A stretch of 64,000 nucleotides of DNA from Saccharomycopsis fibuligera x Saccharomycopsis cf. fibuligera (taxonomy: Eukaryota; Ascomycota; Saccharomycetes; Ascoideales; Saccharomycopsidaceae): the NCBI GenBank assembly GCA_001936135.1, contig CP012810.1:434001-498000 (forward strand). Reading direction: 5' to 3'. Below, piece by piece: positions 1 to 8,608 of the stretch. Made by a program: the position numbers and the translations under genes. How positions within the stretch are numbered: position 1 is the first letter of the stretch; the number at the start of each line of letters is the position of its first letter. The notes under the pieces were generated by a model. That model had not been told where the DNA came from, ran no database searches, and saw nothing but the letters and a program-made list of their open reading frames with translations.

Positions 1-1278
1 CTGCGCATTGACAGCATATAGTACAATAGACCTTGTATAAAATTTGCTACAACTAACACTCAACTGCGAATGCCCGTATCGATTGATACTTGTCCCTGCC
101 ATATTTTCATATACCAGTACAATAACATCAGGCATGAACAGTTAGAGTATAGTAAGATCTTACATTATTACACAAGCCTTGTCTATTTATGTTAGAATCA
201 GTCATAGTTTTTCATACCGAAGTGAAAGCAAAACGCCTCACACATCACAAAGCACAATTAAAAGGTGTCTTTAGATATATAGTTGACCTGTTTATTTATA
301 GAAATCAAATATGTCACGTGGAATACAAGGAAGGGACCGTTATTATTACCGTAGTCTACCGCATACTAGCACCGCCATATGCAGTAGCTTATTAGTATTA
401 GGCGTTCGACTTGGCGCGTAATACTGTGGCATGAAGTGTAAATAATGCAGTATCAGGCGATCTGGAGCAGATAGCGGCGAGCTACCAAGCTCTAGAACGC
501 CGGTTGTCAGCGGTCACTGAAATGGAGTTGCATATCATTGCAGCATACAGGGGTTCTTTAGCGGCGTGTTGCGATACGGGTGCTTGTGTGTACATGATAG
601 CACATATGTATGCATGATATTGTAAAGGATTTTCAAGCGGAAAACGCGACATTGTCTGCAGAGAACTGCAGTCGTAGGCAGGCATCCCGAATATCGTGAA
701 ATGCGGCCCAATTGGGCAAGAACAACTGCCATTTGCTCGATCCTGTCACTTAGTAGGGAAAGTGGAAAAGGGAAAAACAGAGTAAGATTGTGTGAAGATT
801 TTGATTCCAATTAATCAATACGGCCTGAGGCTCAGCTTCTGTCTCAATATTTTGTTTTTATATTTTTCTTGCTGCCATTGCAATTGCTTTTTTCTTTCTC
901 TCGGTTAATGACAAGCTTTGCACTCCATCCTCAAATATCAAATCCATATCAGCGCTTCTTTCGATTGTCAATCCTCTGATTGATTGATTTTTCTTTCTCC
1001 CATTCACCCATTCGTTCGTTTTGATCCTGCTTACCAGGTGTCGTCCTTTCTTTACCTCTTCCTATTGACAATCAGTCACTCGTTATCCCATTAAGCGCTG
1101 ATACCCAATAGTATCAAATTCTTCCTCAACTCCATTTACACAACCTCAAATATATTAGCAATAAGTATAGTAAGGCAAATTAAATCTACTAGGCAAAGTA
1201 TATCCAGATTAACCTAATCTCAAGTCAAATCTTTCAGTAGTATTTAATTACTTTTCCCATTGGGCCAATCAAGAAAGT
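1..1278. other. Intergenic region upstream of the SKG6-like gene
   Basis: I see no convincing gene. Short open frames (for example 189-395) have no recognisable domain and are of chance length. The last ~300 bases are pyrimidine-rich and then A-rich, as expected of a yeast promoter and 5' leader for the gene at 1279. Confidence 0.6.
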
Positions 1279-3594
1279 ATGCCTCCCCTTCCTTACCAGA
1301 TCCTAGCTGCTGTTTTCAAAAGAAAGTGCTCAGAGGATGATGACACGGGCACTTGTGAAAAGAGCGATGGTGGTTTCAATACCTCGTTAGCTGTCGGACT
1401 TGCCATTGCTGTCCCCATTGCCCTTGCCACTATAGTCTTGCTGATAATGCTTTGGAGAAATTACAGAGTCAACAGGCGCGAACAACAAGATTTTGAACAA
1501 GACCCTAATTTTGCCCCAGAAGAGACTGACTTACCAGATTATCCTGACAAAGAGTTTTACCAAAAGGAAAAAGGTATTTTGAGTGCAAAGAGCAATAGAA
1601 AATCTATGGTAGATGCAAAGTCAGAGTTGATGAACTTGTCAGCACCTAAAATAAGAGTTAATGATGCCGATGATGTGTCCTCCACCAATAGCGACGCCAA
1701 CTCTTTGGCTGGATCTATTGCTCAAACAATTCACAAAAATCCAACCCTCGACAGCATCGCTTTGCCATTTGAAGGTGACGAAAATTCTAACCAGTACTTG
1801 AACAAATATGCCAAGATCTTGGGTACCGACTACAAAGCTTATTCTACCATGAAGTCCTATGACAGTACTTCTTCATTGACCGATGTGTCTAGTTATAATA
1901 GCGCTAAAAGCGGTAGAAGAAAGAATGATAACAATGAAAAAGAAGATGATTACGAATCTAGCACTTTAAATGATCCTTTCAGTAGTACCCCTTCGCCTTC
2001 TAGCGAATCATTCAAGCAACGTCAATTTCAGCAAAATGACAGACCCACGTCAAAATCTAACAATAATGCAAATAGTACTTTAAGAAATGAAGTTTTCACA
2101 TCTCCAAAGAATTCAACAATTGAAGAAGAAGAAAGCAAAAATGAAAATAGCTTTTATGAGATTGATGCCAGTCCGTTTGAAAAGAAAGAGAAATATGATC
2201 ATGATGAACATAAGACTGAACCTGAACCTGAACCTAAACCTAAACCTGAACCTGAACATGATGACCATGATGAAGGTATTTATGCTGAAGAAAAGTTAAA
2301 CGTTAAGAAGAAAACTGAAGCCAAAAGTGTTGGTTTTGCTGACCAGTACGATCCTCAATCAAATCCTGATAACTATCTCGACGTTGATTTACGTCGCGTC
2401 TCTAAATATGATGAACTTGATGATGAGAATTTGACCGACGAGCAGAAAGAAAACTTACGCAGGATGAAGTCTGTTTACAAAGTTTACTTTGACAGAAACA
2501 ATTCTGTAAAGCATTCAAAGGAAGAAGATCTTTTAGATCCTGAAATAAGTCGCCCGCAGTTGCCAAAAGTTGATACTAATAGATACACTATTGACAGCAA
2601 CGACGACAGCGACATTCCTTCACCAGATTCCGCTTTTGACGATGCCAAGACTAAACGCTTGACTAATTACTCTACTACATCTTCCAACTATGATGCTAAT
2701 CCGACTATTCAATCCACTAAATCCATCACCAACCGCCAATCTACCATCTATCCAATCCATGAAGACAGTAGTCCTCAACAAACTAAGCCATTGAACTTCA
2801 GTTCTGATCAGCAGATATCGAATAGCGTACCGTATGACCAGCAACAGCAACTACATCAGCAATATGATCAGCAACAGTTTGAAGGACAACAAATACTTTA
2901 TCAAGACCCACAACAATATTCTCAACAGCACCTTCAACAATACCCACAGCAATATCCACAATCCGACCAAACCATTTACCAAAGATCTCCACCACCTCAA
3001 CAATTGCCCCCACCAGCCCCAGTGAAACCACTTGAGCCTTTAAAGAAATTGCCGACTGCTTCTGAGCTTGGCGACGTTACCAACTCTAACTTTTTAGAAT
3101 TTCAGTCACAAACTAAGACTCAGCATAAAAATAAAGCATCGAAGGCTAAAGCTAAACCATTTAACCCACTTGAACACTCAGAAGCTTGGTCTCCAACGCT
3201 ATCACCACCAATGAATACTTCCCCTGGCGTATTCAACCCAGCAGATGCTAATAACCTAGCAGTTACAGGCCTTGCCGCTCAGCCATCTGCTGCTGCTCCT
3301 GCTCCTTCTGCCTCTGCAATGAGTAGATCCAGTATAGTGATGTTGAACACTACTGACTTTGGCGCTGCCAAAAAGTTCAAACCAGCAGGTAGCAGCAAAG
3401 CAGCTTTTGCCGCTCAGCAGATGAATCCAACCTATGGCTCTCCTGGATATAGTCCATCTCAACAGCAAATGGTTCCATCATCCCCTCCACAAGCTCCATT
3501 ACCACCATCAACTACTTTACCAAAAAAAGGCGCTGGAAATAAATCCAGTCAAAAGAATTTAAGAAAGATGTTAGATGATCCATTGTTCAAGTAA
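1279..3594 (+). CDS. SKG6: SKG6/TOS2-like single-pass membrane protein of the bud neck
   Basis: The 771-residue product has a short N-terminal tail with two cysteines (C17, C26), one membrane segment at about residues 37-58, a basic stop-transfer stretch, and then an acidic box containing FAPEETDLPDYPD near residue 80. This order is typical of yeast Skg6/Tos2, anchors linked to polarity proteins at the bud neck (family knowledge). The rest is a long disordered cytoplasmic region: an acidic/basic middle with an EP/KP repeat near residues 313-325, then Q- and P-rich segments near residues 515-580 and a proline-rich C-terminus. The ATG at 1279 puts the membrane segment at the expected distance, so I keep it. 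Membership of the Skg6/Tos2 family is likely; which paralogue it is remains unclear. Confidence 0.75.
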   Translation: MPPLPYQILAAVFKRKCSEDDDTGTCEKSDGGFNTSLAVGLAIAVPIALATIVLLIMLWRNYRVNRREQQDFEQDPNFAPEETDLPDYPDKEFYQKEKGILSAKSNRKSMVDAKSELMNLSAPKIRVNDADDVSSTNSDANSLAGSIAQTIHKNPTLDSIALPFEGDENSNQYLNKYAKILGTDYKAYSTMKSYDSTSSLTDVSSYNSAKSGRRKNDNNEKEDDYESSTLNDPFSSTPSPSSESFKQRQFQQNDRPTSKSNNNANSTLRNEVFTSPKNSTIEEEESKNENSFYEIDASPFEKKEKYDHDEHKTEPEPEPKPKPEPEHDDHDEGIYAEEKLNVKKKTEAKSVGFADQYDPQSNPDNYLDVDLRRVSKYDELDDENLTDEQKENLRRMKSVYKVYFDRNNSVKHSKEEDLLDPEISRPQLPKVDTNRYTIDSNDDSDIPSPDSAFDDAKTKRLTNYSTTSSNYDANPTIQSTKSITNRQSTIYPIHEDSSPQQTKPLNFSSDQQISNSVPYDQQQQLHQQYDQQQFEGQQILYQDPQQYSQQHLQQYPQQYPQSDQTIYQRSPPPQQLPPPAPVKPLEPLKKLPTASELGDVTNSNFLEFQSQTKTQHKNKASKAKAKPFNPLEHSEAWSPTLSPPMNTSPGVFNPADANNLAVTGLAAQPSAAAPAPSASAMSRSSIVMLNTTDFGAAKKFKPAGSSKAAFAAQQMNPTYGSPGYSPSQQQMVPSSPPQAPLPPSTTLPKKGAGNKSSQKNLRKMLDDPLFK

Positions 3595-4676
3595 TTTAGA
3601 AACTTCTCTTTAATCGTCAGCTAATTTTGAGACAGACAATGTATCACAAATTGTTCCATCATTGTTTTCATTTGCATTTCCAGTTTGAGCCAATCCTTGA
3701 AATTCTTGGTTGTGGCTCACTGGGTCTTGATTTTGATTGACATGATAATAATTTGATACTGCTTCTTTTTCAATATTCTTCGCTTTTTACCTATTCTGAT
3801 TTCTTTATCACAGTCTTATTAACGGTTTCATGCACTTACCTATCATAACTTATAAAAATAAGGACATCTTTTTAACATCTTTAAGCACTGTTTTTCACTC
3901 AACATATCGTCATACCTTTTACTGCCTATTGTTTAACGTCTTTTATCTTTTCAGTCTTAACTTTCACTTTATTTTTTCTGTTCATTTTATAATAAGCTGT
4001 GCTTTGGTTCTTATTTGTTTATTTCTTTACTCGCATGTTATACCTATTCCTGCTTCCTTTTGAGTTCGCACGGCTGCAAAAAAACCAGGGGACTATTTTT
4101 GACAGCGGACAGATTCCCATTAAACAAACAAGCAAACAAACCAGCCAGCCTATAAACGTTTCAAACTGTACCCATCTTTTTTATTCTTTTCCGTTCTTGT
4201 TTGAAAAAGAAGGTCAAAGAAAGCCGATGTCAAAAAAGTTATACTTTTTGGCATTTATTGTCTCTTCTTTTTTCCGTTCTTATTGTTGCAGCTACTATCT
4301 GCCCTTATTTACATTTTACATTATACTTTCTGATACCTATGTTTTTTTTTCTTGTTTTTTTTTTCAATTTGTTTGCTTTCCTTGTTAGAATATAAATATA
4401 AAACACATCATAATATTTTACTATAACCTTTTTTGTTTTTGGATATTACGGTGACCCTGATTTGTTATCTATACTAGCAATAAATAAGTCATGCATTTCC
4501 AGAGTCATAACCTCTACTAACTCACCTTGAACACAACATCACGGCAAGAAATATTAATAATAGAACTGACTGCAGCACAAAATTGTGCCGAATTTTTTTT
4601 TAAAAAAAAAATTACAATTTGTGGTTGTCATAATAAGATTCGTTTTCAACAAAACCTTGCGTGAACTATCAAAAAC

Positions 4677-4684
4677 TATATAAA
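4677..4684 (+). promoter_or_regulatory. Orphan TATA box (TATATAAA)
   Basis: A good TATA match is followed by an A-rich tract at about 4700-4730. No protein gene follows on the plus strand: the first ATG (4744) opens only a 13-codon frame, and the next gene, IMP3, is on the minus strand. It may drive a non-coding RNA. Confidence 0.3.
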
Positions 4685-4739
4685 CGTAAACAGATAAAAG
4701 GAAAATAAAAAAAAAAAATAAAAAAAAAGATAACTATAG

Positions 4740-4970
4740 TACAATGGCTTATATGAAAGGATGCTTATCTAATGAGTTTGGCTAAGTGTACAAGACCTTG
4801 TTTGGCTTGTTTGGCTTGTTTGACACTATTAGATATATTAGTGGTCGTCTAAAGCCAACACTCAGGCGAAGAAAAGCTGGTGGATGGTATTGGTCCTGGA
4901 GCTGTGATGTTCAATATCATAAGCAGCTCTCAGCCTAAAAAAGCAAGTTCCAGTTACAGCAATCAAGTAC
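4740..4970 (+). ncRNA. Candidate structured non-coding RNA, possibly H/ACA-like
   Basis: Downstream of the orphan TATA box, 4892-4935 can fold as a strong hairpin: outer GG/CC and CTG/CAG pairs, a central GAGCTG/CAGCTC helix and an inner TGAT/ATCA helix. An ACAGCA sequence follows about 20 bases later, where an H/ACA snoRNA would carry its ACA box. A weaker upstream fold (TTAGA/TCTAA near 4829-4852) could be the first arm. I recognise no known RNA and no guide target, so this is a weak call from structure and position only. Confidence 0.2.
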
Positions 4971-5096
4971 TAAGGCAAACAAATCTTCAATGAATAGTAA
5001 CCCAATCGACCTCCTAACCTGGCAAATGTAAAGTTAGCACATCTTCTCAAAACACCGCCATTATTGAAAACATTTTTTCATAAATTACTTAAACAT

Positions 5097-5651
5097 TCAA
5101 TCCTCCAATTCAAAATCGTCAACTTGGTTCTTGTAAGAAGCAATATTTCTTCTAATTTTACTACCATTAGCCCACGTCAAGTAGTCTTCCATGTCTCTAG
5201 TAACCAAAAAGGCAGGATCAGTAATAATATCTGGCCCCACTCTAACATGGCCTTGTTCAATGAACTTCACGGCATCACTGATGGTCTCAGCCATCTTTAA
5301 CCTTTGCATTACTACTCCAACACGACGGCGACACAATGCTGCCACAGTAACGCTATTTTCTAATGCTGATACCTTAGTCTTGGTATTGATTACTCCCATG
5401 GCGTACAACTTCTCCAATAGAAGTTGTTCATGCTTGATACGCACTGGATCTGCTGGCGGTAGTAAACTTAGTTGTCGAGCTAATTTTCTCACTTCACCGC
5501 AAATACGGTTATATTTATGATAATCTTCACGATTTTGAACATGATACCGGCGCATCACTTCGACGTCACGATGGCCTTGGTCTTGCTTCCAGTCGAAGAA
5601 GTCGACTTTTTTAAGGAGCTTTTGTTCATGATGTTTCAACTTTCTGACCAT
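5097..5651 (-). CDS. IMP3: Imp3, U3 snoRNP protein of the small-subunit processome
   Basis: The 184-residue protein starts MVRKLKHHEQKLLKKVDFFD and runs into an S4 RNA-binding domain at about residues 108-170 (RRRVGVVMQRLKMAETISDA, then the GHVRVGP turn), ending in a short acidic tail. Length and order match Imp3, a uS4-like protein that helps U3 snoRNA pair with pre-rRNA in the nucleolus for 18S maturation (family knowledge). It is transcribed divergently from MRPL6 across a 375-base promoter with PAC and RRPE elements, as usual for ribosome biogenesis genes. The frame is intact and intronless. Confidence 0.95.
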   Translation of the reverse strand: MVRKLKHHEQKLLKKVDFFDWKQDQGHRDVEVMRRYHVQNREDYHKYNRICGEVRKLARQLSLLPPADPVRIKHEQLLLEKLYAMGVINTKTKVSALENSVTVAALCRRRVGVVMQRLKMAETISDAVKFIEQGHVRVGPDIITDPAFLVTRDMEDYLTWANGSKIRRNIASYKNQVDDFELED

Positions 5652-5820
5652 TTTTCCTGATTATTGTTTGATATAGCCTTTCCTTGTAATTAAAATAGTT
5701 CTGGTTTGACTGGTTATCAATGTCTACCTATTAGAAAGTTCTTCTCAAAACACTACCAAGATGTCTAAATCATGAGATGAATATTTCAAAATATATTCAG
5801 TAATTAGTATTTTTTCCTAT

Positions 5821-5844
5821 CTCATCGCGGTCCTAAAAATTTTT
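5821..5844. promoter_or_regulatory. PAC (CTCATCGC) and RRPE (AAAAATTTTT) elements, IMP3/MRPL6 divergent promoter
   Basis: CTCATCGC at 5821-5828 is an exact PAC core and AAAAATTTTT at 5835-5844 an RRPE core, six bases apart. A second AAAATTTTTC lies near 5893. PAC plus RRPE is the growth-linked signature of yeast ribosome biogenesis genes. In Candida, RRPE-like AATTTT elements are also reported at mitochondrial ribosomal protein genes, so both genes could share these sites. Confidence 0.75.
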
Positions 5845-6026
5845 GGCGGAGGGTTGCCCGGCGTCTTGTGAGCTGGCTGCACGGTGAGATTCAAAATTTT
5901 TCAACTAACAAAATCAAAGCGAATAACAAGAACTACAAACGGAGGAAAGTAAATAAGTGGTAGTGAGAGAGTGATACAATAACCAGAACAGGACAACACC
6001 TATCTTCTGCACTACCACCATCAACA

Positions 6027-6731
6027 ATGAGCTTTCTTTCCAAATCAGTATTCCGTCTCAGCACGCCCATCAGAGCAACAAGCACGCCCTTAGCTCGTGA
6101 TTTCTCCAGTACTGCATTCCCGCTTTCCCATATTGGATCAGCGCCAATCTACCTTGCCCCAGACGTCACTTGCTCTCTTGAGAAAGTAGGCTTACCTCGT
6201 GTGGTTATAAAGGGTAAAACGAGAATTAACTTATCTCAAAACATTAAAATCAAAGGCCCAAAAGGTGAACTTGATTTCATTGTACCAGACTTCGTCAATG
6301 TTGACCGCAGCGTTGCCGACAAACTTCAAGTGTCAGTAAATGATATTAAAGATCGTATTCAAAGGCTGATGTGGGGCACGGTGGCTTCAATTTTGAACAA
6401 CAACATCACAGGTGTTACTGAAGGTCATTTAGCCATTTTGAAGCTCGTGGGGACTGGTTACAGAGCCACTGTGCTGGAAGATAAAGAAACTGGCAAACAA
6501 TTTGTATCGATGAAGGTTGGTGCTTCGATAATGCAAGGTTTAACAGTACCTGATGGTATTACAGTGAGCTCTCCAGTGCCAACTAGAGTGGTCATTGAAG
6601 GCATTAACAAGCAGCAGGTGAAGTTGTTTGCTGCTAACTTGCGTAAATTCCATCCACCAGAACCATACAAGGGTAAAGGTATTTACATTGATGATGAAAC
6701 CATCAAGATTAAGGACAAGAAAATCAAATGA
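6027..6731 (+). CDS. MRPL6: Mitochondrial large-subunit ribosomal protein uL6m
   Basis: The 234-residue protein begins with a basic, Ser/Thr/Arg-rich mitochondrial targeting sequence (about residues 1-30) followed by a full uL6 fold. Visible uL6 hallmarks are [10 protein letters not shown] near residue 74, LVGTGYRA near residue 147, and the C-terminal signature [16 protein letters not shown], which binds 23S-type rRNA near the sarcin-ricin loop (family knowledge). It acts in mitochondrial translation. It shares a divergent promoter with IMP3. Length is slightly above the roughly 214 residues of the S. cerevisiae protein. Confidence 0.95.
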   Translation: MSFLSKSVFRLSTPIRATSTPLARDFSSTAFPLSHIGSAPIYLAPDVTCSLEKVGLPRVVIKGKTRINLSQNIKIKGPKGELDFIVPDFVNVDRSVADKLQVSVNDIKDRIQRLMWGTVASILNNNITGVTEGHLAILKLVGTGYRATVLEDKETGKQFVSMKVGASIMQGLTVPDGITVSSPVPTRVVIEGINKQQVKLFAANLRKFHPPEPYKGKGIYIDDETIKIKDKKIK

Positions 6732-7379
6732 GGAATTTGTTTATCAATTCGTTTATTCATTCATTTTTTATTTTCTTATTCTTTTCTTCGCTTCGTGCTT
6801 GTTGGTTGGATTTTTGTTCTCGTTTCCTGTTTCACTGGATGTTTCCCACTCCATAGACTTCCTCTTCCTCTACGCTGCATCGTCTTTTGATTGTATATAA
6901 TAGAGCGTTCCTGAATATACACCTGTAATGTTTTAGCTTATTTGATTGTGTTCGTAGGGATCTAAACAAATTGTTTGCCGTATTTTGCGTTCATAGGTGC
7001 AGCTTCTCTTTTTGCTCAATATCACAAGATACTACGCATTTACGTCAAATTCGCCCCAGAACCCAAATGTCTAAAAGGCTCTTATTGCCGCCTTTGTCAA
7101 TTGTTTTCTTTATTGTCTTTTGTTTTTTTTCCACTGTTAGCCTAATATCTTGCTATTATTATCATCATTATCATCATCATTTCCCTATTCATAATCTATA
7201 TTTTCAGTATGTTCGGGTAACCCTATTCCTCGCTAATATTTTTTTTTTCCAATTTTTCCAATCACTGAAAATTAAAGAAAAGTGCCAAATAAAGAGAAAA
7301 AAAATCTTTCTATTATTGCAATAGCAGGTCTAAATATTAGCTATCAAGGGCCACAGCAGATTACCAATAAAGGAAAAAA
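6732..7379. other. Intergenic region between MRPL6 and MRPL9
   Basis: T-rich 3' region of MRPL6, then the MRPL9 promoter with an A-rich leader. Pyrimidine-rich open frames here look like low-complexity artefacts. No further element recognised. Confidence 0.6.
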
Positions 7380-8195
7380 ATGTCCAGCATACTACTTAAC
7401 AAGCTATCTTTCAACGCAAAGGTGATAGCCCAAGTGCCAAAGTTTGTGAGAACGGGTGCATCATTGACTTCACTTGATGCGGTTACCGGTACGATTACCA
7501 AGGCCAAGCCAGTGAACCATAGCGCCGAGCAAGCAAGACTAAGAAAAAGACTTCCATTAAGACCGGGCCTCATTGGTATAAAGCGTGGAATGATTCCATA
7601 CTATACTGAATCTGGTGACAGATTTCCATGTACTGTGGTGGAGATCGATTCTGTTGAAGTTATTTACAACAAGACCGCAGCTAAAGAAGGTTATTATGCA
7701 GTGCAGCTAGGCTACGGTAATGCTAACCCAGACAAGATCTCCAGGGGCCTTTTGGGTCATTTTGAGAAAGCCGTGGTTTCTCCAAAAGAAGCAGTTTATG
7801 AATTTCAAGTTAAAGATGAAAGTGGATTGGTCCCTGTGGGTACTGAATTGAAAGCAGATCATTTCCAACCTGGTCAATTTGTGGATGTGCAGTCTGTCAG
7901 TAAAGGTAAAGGTTTTGCTGGTGTGATGAAAAGATGGCATTTCGCTGGGTTGAGAGCATCTCACGGTACGTCGGTGGCCCATAGACATGGTGGTTCATAT
8001 GGTATGAACCAAACCCCAGGTAGAGTTTATCCAGGAAGAAAGATGCCTGGTCATATGGGACACAGACACGTAACGATACAGAACTCTAAAGTGGTGGAAG
8101 TTAATACAGAAGAAGGATACGTGTTGATTAAAGGTCCGGTCAGCGGGGCTAATGGGACATTTGTCCAGTTGTCCGATGCCATCAAGAAGATGTGA
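7380..8195 (+). CDS. MRPL9: Mitochondrial large-subunit ribosomal protein uL3m
   Basis: The 271-residue product has an N-terminal targeting region (about 1-45) and a uL3 domain. The uL3 signature is clear: VSKGKGFAGVMKRWHFAG near residue 177, then ASHGTSVAHRHGGSYG, then PGRVYPGRKMPGHMGHRH near residue 218. uL3m is an early-assembling core protein of the mitochondrial 54S subunit near the peptidyl transferase centre (family knowledge). Length matches the S. cerevisiae protein (about 269 residues). It lies tandem to MRPL6, giving two adjacent mitoribosomal genes. Confidence 0.96.
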   Translation: MSSILLNKLSFNAKVIAQVPKFVRTGASLTSLDAVTGTITKAKPVNHSAEQARLRKRLPLRPGLIGIKRGMIPYYTESGDRFPCTVVEIDSVEVIYNKTAAKEGYYAVQLGYGNANPDKISRGLLGHFEKAVVSPKEAVYEFQVKDESGLVPVGTELKADHFQPGQFVDVQSVSKGKGFAGVMKRWHFAGLRASHGTSVAHRHGGSYGMNQTPGRVYPGRKMPGHMGHRHVTIQNSKVVEVNTEEGYVLIKGPVSGANGTFVQLSDAIKKM

Positions 8196-8608
8196 TTGGA
8201 TAAGGGAGTTGAAGATTAGGAAGTTGCATAAATTATAATTTTTGAGTGAATTATTGGTGAACCCCAGTGGCTCGATCTAATTGAAGACTTGTAAATATAC
8301 ATTGTTTTAGTTTTTGGTCCTTGCTGTAGGTTGTGTTTTTAGATTGCATCAGTTTATCTAGATCAAAACGCATTAATAACAATTCACTCTATAGTGTTTG
8401 CAGTGACTTCAGACTATGTTGGTTCACGTGCATGCAATTTTAGTCTTTGGAGACTTGAAAAATAAGACGAAAAAAAATTTGATCGCTACTCTGCGTCAAA
8501 AGCGGCTGAAGAGATACCGAGAATATAGATAGAGTCTCTGTAAGGTAGTATTTTTGATTGATATCCATCTATGCTTGCTTTTTTTCTTTCTTACTATTAA
8601 TATAAAAT
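8196..8608. other. Intergenic region with a CACGTG box upstream of YLF2
   Basis: 3' region of MRPL9 followed by the YLF2 promoter. CACGTG at 8425-8430 is a Cbf1/Pho4-type E-box about 180 bases before the YLF2 ATG. Nothing else recognised. Confidence 0.55.

Larger units (their letters stand above)
3595..5096. other. Convergent intergenic region between SKG6-like gene and IMP3
   Basis: The first ~800 bases are very T-rich. Open frames there (3830-4395) are strings of Phe/Leu/Ser from low-complexity DNA, not genes. The second half has a TATA box and a structured candidate RNA (listed separately), which is odd for a region lying between two gene 3' ends. Confidence 0.6.

Noticed and set aside
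3830-4395. Hydrophobic plus-strand small proteins
   Set aside because: Produced by T-rich low-complexity DNA; no conserved domain. The same holds for 18345-18877 and 7000-7324.
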